From Saccharomonospora xinjiangensis XJ-54 (GTDB lineage: Bacteria; Actinomycetota; Actinomycetes; Mycobacteriales; Pseudonocardiaceae): DNA of 64,000 nucleotides. Numbering within the stretch: the first letter of the stretch is position 1; each line of letters begins with the position of its first letter. The position numbers and the translations under genes are program-made. The notes under the pieces are model-generated. The model searched no databases. It worked only from the letters and a program-made list of their open reading frames with translations, and was not told the origin of the DNA. Shown here in pieces: positions 1-8,867 of this stretch. Location of the stretch: NCBI RefSeq assembly GCF_000258175.1, contig NZ_JH636049.1, forward strand, positions 4,379,482 to 4,443,481. Reading direction: 5' to 3'.

Positions 1-2
1 CG

Positions 3-218
3 ACCACCGAACTCAGTCTGGTGTGGACCTTCTCCGACGTGATGAACGGCCTGATGGCGCTGCCCAACCTCATCGGGCTCGTCCTGTGTGCCGGGCTGAT
101 CGCCAGGGAGACCAAACAGTACCTCGCGGCCGATCCCGACCTGCTGAACCAGCCGCTCGAACCCACCCTGCACGGGACGGACGTCCTGCGTCGTGGCCGC
201 CGTGACACCGTGAACTGA
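3..218 (+). CDS. Alanine/glycine:cation symporter family protein, C-terminal end (partial)
   Basis: Only the last 71 residues are present; the gene runs in from the left edge. The segment reads as the final membrane helix of an AGCS-family sodium:amino-acid symporter: a VW-x-FSDVMNGLMALPNLIGL stretch followed by a hydrophobic run and then ARETKQYL. This matches the conserved family ending (W-x-F-AD-x-MNG-x-MA-x-PN-x-I, then KETKKY). A short polar tail follows. Family members import alanine or glycine with Na+ or H+ across the cytoplasmic membrane. Substrate cannot be judged from this piece. The gene is convergent with the subtilase gene and a strong hairpin lies between the two. Confidence 0.8.
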   Translation, partial: TTELSLVWTFSDVMNGLMALPNLIGLVLCAGLIARETKQYLAADPDLLNQPLEPTLHGTDVLRRGRRDTVN

Positions 219-235
219 GCGGGGCGGGTTCTGCG

Positions 236-270
236 GCCGTGCGGGAGGGGAATCCGCCCTCCCGCACGGC
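236..270. terminator. Bidirectional stem-loop terminator
   Basis: A perfect 14-bp stem (236-249 with 257-270) encloses a 7-nt loop. It lies between two convergent genes, 18 nt after the symporter stop and 13 nt after the subtilase stop. There is no U-tract, which is usual for actinobacterial hairpin terminators. Confidence 0.75.
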
Positions 271-282
271 GACGGCATCACA

Positions 283-1710
283 TCACCTCACGGCGGCCAG
301 CGCGTCCACGAGCCCGTGGCCGTAGAACGAGTTCTTCGCGGCAGGCCCGGTGCACGCGGCGGCGTCACCGCAGGGCACGCGCTCCGCCTTGGCACGCAGC
401 AGGGCCGACACGGCCTGCGGCGACATACCGGGACGTTCGCCCGCGATCAGCGCGGCCACCCCTGCCGCGTGTGGGGCGGCCATGGACGTACCGCACTTGG
501 TGCCGTACTGCCCGCCGAACACACTGGACAGAACGCAACCCGACGTCGCGCCAGGCGGAAGCTGAGCACGGTCGCCGCCAGGGGCGGTCACGTCAACCTC
601 GCCGGTACCGTAGTTGCTGTACGACGACTTGGTGCCCTCGTAGCCGACGGCCGAGACGGTCACGACGCCGTCGAGTCCCTTCGGCAGGATGGCGCAGGTG
701 GAGTCCACCGGGTGCTGCCGGTTGGGGTCGGTCTCCGGCGGGTTCGCCAGGTCGAAGCCGCTGTTGCCCGCCGCGGCGACGTTGAGCACACCCTTCTCCT
801 GCGAGTAGGCCACGGCGCGCCGCACGGCTTCGAAGGCCGCGGCGTCACCGGGGCGCCCAGGGCAGTAGAACATGCCGGGGTCGATGTAATAGCTGTTGTT
901 GGTCACCTCGAAGCCGTGCTCGGCGGCCCACATGAAACCGCAGACGGCGGCCTCGGGGAAGATGTAGCCGTCGTCGTTCACGACCTTCACCGATGCCATC
1001 CGCACGCCGGGGGCGACTCCGGTGAAACCGCGCTCGGTGTCCTTGCCCGCGATCGTGCCGGCCACGTGGGTTCCGTGGTCGGACGTCGTCGGGGCCCACG
1101 CGGCGGGATCGGTGTCGGGAGCGCCGGTGTTGCAGCCCGCGGAGGCCGCGGGGTCGAGCGCGTGAGCCAGTGCGGGGTGAGTGGGCTCGATACCGGAATC
1201 CAGCACACCCACCGTGACCGAGTGGCTGCCTTCGTCGATCGCGTTGGCCTGCGGTGCCTTGATCATGCGCATGTCCCACTGGTGCGTGGAGAGATCCGCC
1301 GTGGAGACCACCTCGACGGTCTCCTCGTTCTCCGCCTCCGCCCTGGCCTGCGCACGCATGGCCGCGGCTTCGGAGGTGGCGGGGTGGGCGACCTCGCGGG
1401 AACCGGAGTAGGCGCGGTGAACGCCCATCCTGTCGGCGAATCCGGCGTCACGAGAGCCAGCCACGGCGACGCCGATCTCCGGGTAGTAGGCGACCCGGCT
1501 GCCGCACTTCGCCGCCAGTTCGGCATCGACCTCGGCCTGTGGAGTTTGCGGCTGGTACAGCACCACGTAGTTGTACGGTGTGCTCGTCGTGTCGCACTCC
1601 GCCGTCGTGGCGGGGATGGCCTGCGCGGCGGTCGCCACGGGAGTGGCCAGCACACTGCCGAGGCCGACCGCCAGCGCGGTGGGCAGCAGCAGGGATCTGA
1701 AGCGGGACAT
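283..1710 (-). CDS. Secreted S8 family serine peptidase (subtilisin-like)
   Basis: The protein has 475 residues. A Sec signal peptide covers about residues 1-31 (MSRFR, a hydrophobic core, then a cleavage site near TAAQA). The catalytic triad is visible: Asp171 in VGVLDSGIEP, His212 in DHGTHVAGTIAG and Ser409 in CGTSMAAPHAAG, with the oxyanion Asn near AAAGNSG at about 316. Residues 40-150 form a poorly conserved propeptide-like region. It should be an exported endopeptidase; the substrate is unknown. The ATG has a strong GGAGGTTGC ribosome site directly upstream, and an 18-bp palindrome lies 19-36 nt before the start. It is probably monocistronic. Confidence 0.93.
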   Translation of the reverse strand: MSRFRSLLLPTALAVGLGSVLATPVATAAQAIPATTAECDTTSTPYNYVVLYQPQTPQAEVDAELAAKCGSRVAYYPEIGVAVAGSRDAGFADRMGVHRAYSGSREVAHPATSEAAAMRAQARAEAENEETVEVVSTADLSTHQWDMRMIKAPQANAIDEGSHSVTVGVLDSGIEPTHPALAHALDPAASAGCNTGAPDTDPAAWAPTTSDHGTHVAGTIAGKDTERGFTGVAPGVRMASVKVVNDDGYIFPEAAVCGFMWAAEHGFEVTNNSYYIDPGMFYCPGRPGDAAAFEAVRRAVAYSQEKGVLNVAAAGNSGFDLANPPETDPNRQHPVDSTCAILPKGLDGVVTVSAVGYEGTKSSYSNYGTGEVDVTAPGGDRAQLPPGATSGCVLSSVFGGQYGTKCGTSMAAPHAAGVAALIAGERPGMSPQAVSALLRAKAERVPCGDAAACTGPAAKNSFYGHGLVDALAAVR

Positions 1711-2303
1711 GCAACCTCCGGCTCGGTGTCGAACAGCGTTGTTCGAACTCTCATGAAGTCCGGTGGACTCTAGACAAAACCGGGCCGGTTGCCTGCCGTC
1801 GAAAGTCGTAGGCCGAACGGCCTATCGGCAGATCCGGGAGACGAACGCGGCCGCTGGCCCGACCGCTCCTGCCGAGGCAGCCGCCCCACAGCGGACGATC
1901 AGCAGAGGAGTACCGCTGGCGAGCATTCGCTTGCCGGCCAAAGGAAGTCCACTTCGGACAAAAATGGGCCGGAGTCGCTGTTGAGGGGAATCGGCCGCGA
2001 TGTGATCCCCGAGCGCTGAGACCTCCGTGGAGCGCAGTGCTCTGCGCAGGCTCGGGTGCCTGGGATGTGCCTGGCCATCGAGTGATATGCGCATCTCCTG
2101 CGCGGGCGGCAATCCAAGGTCCTTCGCCAGGCGCTGCCGCCGGGTAGCTCTGAGGCGTCCTCGTCGTGACGGGATCTCACGCGAGGTTGGAGACGGCCGT
2201 CACCGCGAGGGAGTCCCAGCCGATCGGCGAGGCGAGAAACCGGGCGAGACCCGTCGGGATCGTCGTCCCAGCTGTCAATCGGCGCCGCGGAAACGGGCCG
2301 TGG
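1711..2303. other. Intergenic region, 593 nt, possible decayed gene
   Basis: The first 40 nt hold the subtilase ribosome site and the 1729-1746 palindrome. No convincing intact gene is seen in the rest. On the minus strand around 2075-2160 a reading frame gives RRQRLAKDLGLPPAQEMRI, which loosely resembles the BTAD-type signature (RRxLAxELGxxPGPELR) of SARP/AfsR regulators. It could be a small remnant. Nothing else was recognised. Confidence 0.35.
1729..1746. promoter_or_regulatory. Palindromic operator candidate upstream of the subtilase
   Basis: Perfect inverted repeat TCGAACA-GCGT-TGTTCGA, with 7-bp arms and a 4-nt spacer, 19-36 nt before the start codon. It resembles an SOS box, but the TCGAAC/GTTCGA half-sites are 6 nt apart rather than the 4 nt used by actinobacterial LexA. 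A different regulator, or chance, is possible. Confidence 0.35.
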
Positions 2304-2936
2304 TCACTCCCGGCGGAATCGGGCCAGCCAAGCGGGCAGGTCCACGGTGTCACCGGAATCAACTCCGAGCCGTGTGGCCGCCTCCCCGCGGGCGACCGCG
2401 CGGTAGTGCGACCGGTCGAGGCTGTCCAGTTGCCATCCTCCGGTGAATGCCTCCCGGATCGCGGTGTCGCTGATCCTGGGACCGAAGCCCGGCTCGTCGG
2501 TGAGCGCGAGGGCGAGCACGTGCACCCACGCACCCGGACGGCAGACCCGGTGCAGTGCTCGCGCGTACCGTGCGGCGTCGGCCGGGGCGAACACGTGAAA
2601 CAGCGCACTGTCCACCACGGTGTCGAAATAGTCCGTGTGGATGGGTTCCAGCATGTCCGCCACCTGGAAGCGCGCAGACACGCCGTGCCGCTCGGCGTTG
2701 CGCCGAGCCAGATCGACGGCAGGCTCGGAGAAGTCGATCCCCAGCACGTCGTAGCCGAGGCGGGTGAGGTGGATGGTGTGTTCGCCTGTGCCGCATCCGG
2801 CGTCGAGCACGCGACCGCGGACGAACCCGGAGCGTTCAAGGTCGATGATCGTGGGCTGCGGCTCACCGATCACCCAGCCGCCGGACTCGGTCCGGTATGC
2901 GGTGTCGAACTGGTCCCTCGCCACTGACTCGTCCAT
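2304..2936 (-). CDS. Class I SAM-dependent methyltransferase
   Basis: The protein has 210 residues with a Rossmann-type methyltransferase core. Motif I is VLDAGCGTGEHTIHL at about residues 40-54, followed by an acidic strand end in VLGIDFSEPAVDLAR and motif II/III-like VVDSALFHVF. The size and ending fit small-molecule methyltransferases of the UbiE/thiopurine-like group (Methyltransf_25), so the substrate cannot be assigned. The ATG start is preceded by GGGACGGG. The gene stands alone. The upstream region carries a MerR-type dyad overlapping a TTGACC -35 element, which suggests inducible expression in response to a small molecule or metal. Confidence 0.8.
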   Translation of the reverse strand: MDESVARDQFDTAYRTESGGWVIGEPQPTIIDLERSGFVRGRVLDAGCGTGEHTIHLTRLGYDVLGIDFSEPAVDLARRNAERHGVSARFQVADMLEPIHTDYFDTVVDSALFHVFAPADAARYARALHRVCRPGAWVHVLALALTDEPGFGPRISDTAIREAFTGGWQLDSLDRSHYRAVARGEAATRLGVDSGDTVDLPAWLARFRRE

Positions 2937-3250
2937 GTGTTTCCCGTCCCTCGGTGAGCGCGCTGGCGTATCCAGCCTCTAATCTCCACCACGCTGGAGG
3001 TCAACCTTCTGGCGCACATCGCACCGGCCTCGACGGGACGGCTGGGGTTCTCTGGAGCCGGGCCGGGCTCCCGGTGCGAGCCTGCCTTCCTTCTGCGGGC
3101 CATCCCCGGACTGGGTTCGGGCAACACCGATCGTCGCCACCGCGACCTGACCGTCGCCGGCAAAGCGGCATCAGGGCGTCCGGGACGCCGGTCCCGGCTC
3201 GGCCCCGCGGGCAGGCGAGGCGGGTGCGCGGGCTGGGTTCGAGCGTGGGA
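2937..3250. other. Intergenic region, 314 nt
   Basis: This stretch contains the methyltransferase promoter with a MerR-like dyad at 2982-3004. The rest, up to the end of the ABC ATPase gene, holds no supported gene; open frames here have no recognisable protein character. Confidence 0.5.
2982..3004 (-). promoter_or_regulatory. MerR-family-type operator/promoter of the methyltransferase gene
   Basis: Read on the minus strand the sequence is TTGACCTCCAGCGTGGTGGA followed by GATTAG. A TTGACC -35 hexamer overlaps a dyad (CTCCA-N6-TGGAG) placed in the -35/-10 spacer. That layout, with TTGACCTC directly abutting the dyad, is typical of MerR-family regulated promoters in actinobacteria. No merR gene is in the window. 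Confidence 0.45.
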
Positions 3251-3958
3251 TCAGTCTGCGACGAGGACCCCACCGTCGAGGGTCAGCCTGCGGTCGGCGA
3301 CGTCGCGAACGGCCGGGTCGTGGGTGACGGCCACCACCGCCGCACCCTCGTCGGCAACGCGCCGCAGCAGCGCGAGCACGGCGTCAGTGGAGGCGGCATC
3401 CAGGTGTGCCGTCGGCTCGTCCACCAGCAGCACCGAGGGGCGTGGGGCCACGGCACGCGCCAGTGCGACGCGCTGCTGCTGGCCGAAGGACAGCTCGGCG
3501 GGGTAGCGGTCGGCCAGTTCGGCCACGCCCACCGCCGTGAGCACGTCCGCCACTGTCTCGTCGATGTCGTCCACCGGCTGTGGCAGGGGCTGGGGCCGCA
3601 GACGCAGCGGCAACGCGACGTTCTCGGCGCAGGTGAGTTCCTCCGCCAGCCCGAGTGCCTGCGGCAGCACCGCGCACACCCACCACGGGATTCCCCCGGC
3701 CGGTGCGCCGTGGAAGGTCACGGTGCCGTCGTCCGGCGTGTCGAACCCGGACAGCAGCGCCAGCAGTGTCGTCTTGCCCGAGCCAGAGCGGCCGGTGACG
3801 GTGACGATCTCGCCCGCCTCCGCGACCAGGTCCGCGCCCTTGAGGATCTCGACCTCGGACTCTGCCGTGCGGAAGCGGCGCCGCAACCCCACGGCGCGCA
3901 GCGCGGGCGCTCGCCGTGGCGAGGGCCGGACCTCCGGTTCCGTGCGTCCGAGTGTCAT
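3251..3958 (-). CDS. ABC transporter ATP-binding protein (MacB/LolD type)
   Basis: The protein has 235 residues and is a complete ABC ATPase. Walker A is GRSGSGKTTLL at about 56-66, the signature is LSFGQQQRVALARA (LSGGQ with Phe for the first Gly), Walker B is VLLVDEPTAHLD, and the switch His is in VTHD. Sequence style matches the LolD/MacB subgroup, which pairs with FtsX-type permeases. Its ATG overlaps the stop of the upstream ATPase gene by 4 nt (ATGA), so the two are translationally coupled. With the 867-residue permease these form a three-gene transporter operon. Cargo is unknown; lipid, peptide or antibiotic export are the usual roles. Confidence 0.9.
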   Translation of the reverse strand: MTLGRTEPEVRPSPRRAPALRAVGLRRRFRTAESEVEILKGADLVAEAGEIVTVTGRSGSGKTTLLALLSGFDTPDDGTVTFHGAPAGGIPWWVCAVLPQALGLAEELTCAENVALPLRLRPQPLPQPVDDIDETVADVLTAVGVAELADRYPAELSFGQQQRVALARAVAPRPSVLLVDEPTAHLDAASTDAVLALLRRVADEGAAVVAVTHDPAVRDVADRRLTLDGGVLVAD

Positions 3959-4680
3959 CGTGAATCCTCCTCTGTCCGGGGCTCTGTCCGCGGCTCTGTT
4001 CGCAGCTGTCCCCGGTGAAGCCGGATGACCCGGGTGCCGCGTTCGATCAGCCGTGCGTCATGGGAGGCCGCGACGACGGCCACCCCCTCGGATCGCAGGA
4101 CTTCGATCGCGTCGAGCACATGTCCCGCCGAGGTGTCGTCGAGCTGTGAGGTCGGCTCGTCGGCCAGCACCACCGGAGTGTCCCTCGCGAGAGCGCAGGC
4201 GAACGCCAGGCGTTGCTGCTGACCTCCCGATAGGGTCGCGATCCGCAGCCGTCCGGCGCCACCGAGCCCGAGCCGGTCCAGCAGCGCTTCCGGGTCGCAA
4301 CGCCGGTTCGCCGACTGCGCCGCGGCGTGCAGGTTGTCGGCGACGGACAGGTGAGGGATCAGGTTCTCGATCGGGGTCTGGAACACCAGGCTGATCGACT
4401 CCCGGCGCAGGCTCCTGCGCAGGCGTGGTGAGGCGCCGACCGGCGTTCCCCGGAACGACACCCGCCCGCGCGTCGGTGTCTGGAACAGGGAGAGCACCCG
4501 CAGCAGCGTGGACTTCCCAGAACCCGACGGTCCGGCGAGGACGGTCAATCCCGAGGAGGGGATCGTCAGGTTGATGTCCCGCAGCCCCGTCACGGCCTCC
4601 TGCCCTGCCTTGTCCCGCCCTGCGGGGAGTGGGTAGTCCACGCCGACGGCGTCGAGTTCGTAGATCGAGGTGTCAGTCAC
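3955..4680 (-). CDS. ABC transporter ATP-binding protein (MacB/LolD type)
   Basis: The protein has 241 residues. It carries Walker A GPSGSGKSTLL at about 52-62, a Q-loop VFQTPIENLIPHL, the signature LSGGQQQRLAFA, Walker B PVVLADEPTSQLD and the switch ASHD. It is the second ATPase of the same operon. The two ATPases differ enough to form a heterodimer, or each could pair with one half of the large permease. The C-terminus ends in a charged RTEP repeat (three near-copies) encoded by a 9-nt DNA repeat, probably slippage-derived. The start overlaps the permease stop by 8 nt. Confidence 0.9.
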   Translation of the reverse strand: MTDTSIYELDAVGVDYPLPAGRDKAGQEAVTGLRDINLTIPSSGLTVLAGPSGSGKSTLLRVLSLFQTPTRGRVSFRGTPVGASPRLRRSLRRESISLVFQTPIENLIPHLSVADNLHAAAQSANRRCDPEALLDRLGLGGAGRLRIATLSGGQQQRLAFACALARDTPVVLADEPTSQLDDTSAGHVLDAIEVLRSEGVAVVAASHDARLIERGTRVIRLHRGQLRTEPRTEPRTEEDSR

Positions 4681-7276
4681 GCAGCAACTCCGCGATGTGG
4701 GCGGTGCGCACCGAACGCACCGCGATCCAGCAGGCGACGGCGACCACGGCAGTGCCGCACCCCGCCACCGTCGCGACGAGCGGCGTCAGCGCGGGCAGCT
4801 CCGACGACGGCGGCAGCCAGCGGGCCGGGTCGAAGCGGGGCACCGACACGGCGGCCACGGTGAGGCCGCAGACGAGCCCGACGGACACCGCTGTCAACGC
4901 CACCGCGCCGAGTTCGGTGAGGTGGCTCGCCCACAGGGAGCGTGGCCGCAGGCCCATCCGCATGGCGAGCGCGCCGGACAGCGTGTTCTGCCGCCGCCGC
5001 ACCTCCACGGCGATCAGGAGCGAGAGCGCGGCGGCCACGCCGAGGATCACTCCGAGGAGCGTGACGAAGGAGAACGTCCACTCGACCACGTAGAACGGCA
5101 GCGCGTCGAGGGCGGTGTCGCGGTCAACCGCGTTCATGTGGACGACGGCTGCCTCCCTCAAGGCGGCGCCGACCTGCTCGACCGGCAGCGTGGACAGCAC
5201 GGCCCACTGTGGCACCTGATCAATCCGCTCGGGGTCGAGCGCGGTGCGCGACACGAGGTAACCGCGTTTGGCCCCGAGCATCGGTGCCACGTCGATCGCT
5301 CCGGCCGCCCGCACCTCTCCCAGCGAGGTGGTGGCGGTCTCGGCCGCGGCGCCGACGCGGATCGCCGCGACGGTGCCGTCCGATGTGGTGCCGAGGCGAT
5401 CGAGCAGCCGGTCCAGTTCCTCTCTCGGCAGGTGCTCGACGTAGGCGGCTTCGGCGAACGTCTCGGGGTCGATCACCAGAACCGTGCCAGCCTCGCCCGC
5501 GTCGAATGTCCCGACCACCGTGCTCGTCGAGCGCACCTGCTCCGGCAGCGCGGTCTCGCCCCTGCCGACCGCGTTCTCGACGTCGGTCCGGGATTGCGCG
5601 CCGACGAAGATGCCCGACTTCGTGGCCAGCGCTGTCTGCTGACCCGCCGCGATGGACGAGCCGACGGCCAGCGTGCCGACGGCGAGAACGGCGACGACGA
5701 GGACTCCGGTCGCCGGAGCGCGGCCGTGAGCGAGTCTGCGCACCGCCCATTGCACGGCGGGGCGGGACCACCAGCGCAGACGATGCGAGGAGACGAGAGC
5801 CCACCAGGCCAGCCGTGCGGTCACGATGCCGACGGTGAGCACCACGGCGACCGGGTAGATCAACGCGAGCGGGTGGGTCTCGGGAACCGGGTCGCTTGCC
5901 GCGATATCGCCGTAGCGGGGCAGGCGCGACCAGCCCAGCAGGGCGACCCCTGCCGTGAGCAGTTCCCACGGCAGGAAGGCGAGCAACCGCTTGCGCCTGC
6001 GGGGCGCGGTGAGCCCGAGAGCGAACTCCCGATGCGTGCGCACGGCCACCACGGCCACCAGCACCACGAGTGAGACCAGCAGCACCCCGGCGGCCGCAGC
6101 GGCACCCGCGAGTTCGGTGCCCGCACCGAATCGGCCCGGTGGCGCGTACAGGGGGAGAGTCAGCCTCGCGAGGAGCGCACCGGCCACCCCGCCTGCCGTC
6201 ACGGCGAGACCGAGTTCGGCCGCGGCCAGCAGGCCCACCGCGAGAGAACCGTGGCCTCGGGCGGAGTGCAGCCGCACCTGGGCCCTCCTGCGGTGATACC
6301 ACTGGAGCCCGACCGTGGCGGTGCCGGCGAGGCCGACGCCGACGGACAGCGCGGCCAGCGGCAGGATGGACCAGGCCACCGTCCCCTGCGCCTGCTGGGC
6401 GAGTTCGGTCGAGCGGGCGAAGGGGACGGACAGCAGCGCGTCGCCGAGACCCGTGTCCGACAGGTCCTGGCGGACGTCCGCGAGAAGCGCCTGCGCACGG
6501 CGGAGGTTGTCCTCGGCCTCGGCCAGCGTCGCGGGCGGCGGCGTGGGGAACGTGATCGTGAGGCGTTCGAGGCCCGCGTGGTCGCGGGTGGCCTCGTCGA
6601 AGGAGGCACGGTCGGTGGCGAACAGCACCGAGCCGGTCGCGATGTGGTCCACCAGCCGGTTCTGCACGGCGAGGTCCTGCACCGAGCACCACCAGCGTGG
6701 CGCGGGGTTGTACAGGTCGGTGTAGACGCCGGTGACCTGGAAACGGCCGGTTCCGGCTCCGGTGGCGCGGTCGCCGGGTTCCAGTCCCGCGTAGCCGGTC
6801 AGGTTGCGGCCCGCCCAGAATCCGGGGGTGGCGCTTCCCTGTTCGAGCGCGAGGTGGCCGGTGCCGCCGTCGCGGTAGGCGAGGCGGACGGTGAAGGTCT
6901 CGCCGCTCTTACCGTCGCCGAACCCGACGTCAGGAACGAGCTTGCTGAACAGGCTGACCGTGGGCGTACCGAAACCGTGGGCGGCGGCGTGCCGCTCCAC
7001 GGTTTCGGTGATCGGCCGCACCTGGGCGGGATCGACACCGGGCTTGCTGATCACCGGCCCGTACGAGTCGGGGCACACCGTCGCGGCCTGGTAGTCGAGT
7101 GTGGAGCCACCCGAGGCCGAGGCGTGCAGCACCGCCCCCATGGCGAGGAAGCAGGACAGCAGCGTGGTGATCACGGCCGCCGCCAGCGTGAGCGGACTGG
7201 ACAGTGCCGCTCGCGGCGCCGTGGTCCACGGCAGCCGGGGCAGCGGGCGCGACGGTGATCTTCGCCATGCGGACAT
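4673..7276 (-). CDS. FtsX-like ABC transporter permease, duplicated architecture
   Basis: The protein has 867 residues. An N-terminal transmembrane helix (about 27-50) is followed by a large extracytoplasmic domain to about residue 290. A bundle of membrane helices then spans about 290-560 (FtsX core, with WYHRRRAQVRLHSARGHG as the cytoplasmic linker), followed by a second extracytoplasmic block and three final helices (about 720-850) with the family motif ALAMRMGLRPRSLWASH. This is the two-FtsX-domain form common in actinobacteria. It is first in the operon and overlaps the next gene. With the two ATPases it should form a MacB-like mechanotransmission or export complex. Cargo is unknown. Confidence 0.87.
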   Translation of the reverse strand: MSAWRRSPSRPLPRLPWTTAPRAALSSPLTLAAAVITTLLSCFLAMGAVLHASASGGSTLDYQAATVCPDSYGPVISKPGVDPAQVRPITETVERHAAAHGFGTPTVSLFSKLVPDVGFGDGKSGETFTVRLAYRDGGTGHLALEQGSATPGFWAGRNLTGYAGLEPGDRATGAGTGRFQVTGVYTDLYNPAPRWWCSVQDLAVQNRLVDHIATGSVLFATDRASFDEATRDHAGLERLTITFPTPPPATLAEAEDNLRRAQALLADVRQDLSDTGLGDALLSVPFARSTELAQQAQGTVAWSILPLAALSVGVGLAGTATVGLQWYHRRRAQVRLHSARGHGSLAVGLLAAAELGLAVTAGGVAGALLARLTLPLYAPPGRFGAGTELAGAAAAAGVLLVSLVVLVAVVAVRTHREFALGLTAPRRRKRLLAFLPWELLTAGVALLGWSRLPRYGDIAASDPVPETHPLALIYPVAVVLTVGIVTARLAWWALVSSHRLRWWSRPAVQWAVRRLAHGRAPATGVLVVAVLAVGTLAVGSSIAAGQQTALATKSGIFVGAQSRTDVENAVGRGETALPEQVRSTSTVVGTFDAGEAGTVLVIDPETFAEAAYVEHLPREELDRLLDRLGTTSDGTVAAIRVGAAAETATTSLGEVRAAGAIDVAPMLGAKRGYLVSRTALDPERIDQVPQWAVLSTLPVEQVGAALREAAVVHMNAVDRDTALDALPFYVVEWTFSFVTLLGVILGVAAALSLLIAVEVRRRQNTLSGALAMRMGLRPRSLWASHLTELGAVALTAVSVGLVCGLTVAAVSVPRFDPARWLPPSSELPALTPLVATVAGCGTAVVAVACWIAVRSVRTAHIAELLRD

Positions 7277-7334
7277 GCCGTATGTTAACCGCCATGTCGA
7301 TCACCGTCGAACGCTGCCGGCGACGCCCGCCGCG

Positions 7335-7390
7335 CGTGTCCGCACTTCCCGCACGCGTGCCTGCGCTTCCCGCACGCGCGTGCCCGGACT
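7335..7390. repeat. 21-nt tandem repeat array, copy A
   Basis: Three degenerate units begin CGTG(T/C)C and include CGTGTCCGCACTTCCCGCA (7335-7353), CGTGCCTGCGCTTCCCGCA (7356-7374) and a decayed third from 7379. The same unit, also in three copies, occurs downstream of the LuxR gene at 53916-53976. Here it ends at the kamA stop codon. Confidence 0.75.
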
Positions 7391-8769
7391 CAGCTGTTCT
7401 CCCTCCACCACTGCTGCCCTGACTCCGGCAGCGTGGACACCGGGTCGTAGTAGGGGTAGCGGCGGCGCAGCGCCTCGGGGTCGTCGAGTTCGATGCCGGT
7501 GCGGTAGTTCTTCGTCCAGTACGAGACACCGCGTTCGCGGTCGTACTCCGCGATCTGGTGCACCCACCGCTTGCCCACGTACGGCACGTCGCAGATGATC
7601 CGCGGCGTCGCGTAGCCGGGCAGGTAACCCATGATGGCGTGCTGAAGCTCCTGTGCCTCCCAGACCGCGAGCCGCCAGTGCTCGGAGTTGGGGATCATGT
7701 CGCACAGGTAGAAGTAGTACGGCAGGATGTTCGCCTCGCCCTGCAACGCGAAGCACAGGTCGAGCAGATCGGCCGGTGTGTCGTTGACGCCCCGCATCAA
7801 CACGCCCTGGTTGCGCACGTCGCGCACCCCCACCTCCAGGGCCGCACGGGCAGCCTCCGCGACGAGCGGGGTCACCGACTGCGCGTGGTTGACGTGGGTG
7901 TGGATCGCGAGGTTCACCCCGCGACGGCGCGCGGTGCCAGCCACGCGGGCGAGGCCCTCCACGACCTTGGGCTGAAGCCAGTGCTGCGGCAGCCCGGCGA
8001 GTGCCTTGGTGGCCAGCCTGATGTCGCGAACGGTCTCGATGTCGAGCAGTCGCATGAGGAACGCCTCCAGTTGGTGCCATGGCACGTTGGCCACGTCACC
8101 GCCGGAGACCACCACGTCACGCACACCCGGCGTGCGCTTCAAGTAGTCGATCATCGCGTCCTGCCGGTCCACCGGCTTGAGCGAGAGCTTGTGTTTGTCG
8201 ATCTGGGGCGTCGAGTTGCCGACGAGGTCCATGCGCGTGCAGTGTCCGCAGTACTGGGGGCACGTGGACAGCAACTCGGCGAGCACCTTGGTGGGGTAGC
8301 GGTGGGTCAGCCCCTCGACGACCCACATCTCCGCCTCGTGCAGTGAGTCGCGCTCGGCGTGTGGATGGCTCGGCCAGTCCGGGTGGCGATCACTGCGCAC
8401 GGGCATCATGTAGCGCCGGATCGGGTCGGTGTAGAAGGCGTCGGTGATCTTGCCGGGGTCGGTGCCCGCGTGGGGTGCCATGGTGTTGAGCATCTGCGGC
8501 GGCAACAACATCGACATCGTCGCCATCTCTTGCTGGTCGGCGACGAGGTCGTCGTAGAACCGGTCCTGAAGCAGGTCGCCCATGACGGCGCGGAGCTGCT
8601 TGACGTTGCGTACGCAGTGGACGCGCTGCCACTGCGCATCGCGCCACTCGGCCTCCGTCACGTCGCGCCAGCCCGGGAAGCGCCGCCAGTCGGGTTCGAC
8701 CAACTCGACGCGCCGATACGTGTAGGGCTGTTCCGCGAGTTCGGTAGCAGGTTCCTGGGTGGCAGTCAC
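7390..8769 (-). CDS. kamA: KamA-family radical SAM aminomutase (lysine 2,3-aminomutase-like)
   Basis: The protein has 459 residues. The radical-SAM cluster motif CxxxCxxC is at Cys170, Cys174 and Cys177 (CPQYCGHCTRMDLVGN). A barrel follows with SGGDVANVPWHQLEAFLMRL and HTHVNHAQSVTPL, both typical of lysine 2,3-aminomutase and its relatives, which use PLP and SAM to move an amino group from C2 to C3. The N-terminal 90 residues are longer than in clostridial KamA. Some actinobacterial relatives act on other amino acids, and no acetyltransferase (ablB) for osmolyte synthesis is adjacent, so the exact substrate is open. It is divergent from the amidohydrolase gene. Confidence 0.85.
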   Translation of the reverse strand: MTATQEPATELAEQPYTYRRVELVEPDWRRFPGWRDVTEAEWRDAQWQRVHCVRNVKQLRAVMGDLLQDRFYDDLVADQQEMATMSMLLPPQMLNTMAPHAGTDPGKITDAFYTDPIRRYMMPVRSDRHPDWPSHPHAERDSLHEAEMWVVEGLTHRYPTKVLAELLSTCPQYCGHCTRMDLVGNSTPQIDKHKLSLKPVDRQDAMIDYLKRTPGVRDVVVSGGDVANVPWHQLEAFLMRLLDIETVRDIRLATKALAGLPQHWLQPKVVEGLARVAGTARRRGVNLAIHTHVNHAQSVTPLVAEAARAALEVGVRDVRNQGVLMRGVNDTPADLLDLCFALQGEANILPYYFYLCDMIPNSEHWRLAVWEAQELQHAIMGYLPGYATPRIICDVPYVGKRWVHQIAEYDRERGVSYWTKNYRTGIELDDPEALRRRYPYYDPVSTLPESGQQWWRENS

Positions 8770-8867
8770 TTCTGCTCCTCAATCTCGACTACTCGTGGAA
8801 AATATCCTGTCATATCGGCCCGTGAACGCAAAACTTCTCGCGGCGACGAGGGTGGCAGACTCAGGGT

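Noticed and set aside
1729..1746. LexA SOS box upstream of the subtilase
   Set aside because: The half-sites TCGAAC and GTTCGA are 6 nt apart; actinobacterial LexA boxes have 4 nt. Kept only as an unassigned palindrome.
316..1773. 485-codon open frame on the plus strand opposite the subtilase
   Set aside because: It is antisense to a clear S8 peptidase, with Arg/Gly/Val-rich composition and no domain.
2166..2927. 253-codon plus-strand frame opposite the methyltransferase
   Set aside because: Antisense to a gene with intact motif I; no recognisable protein features.
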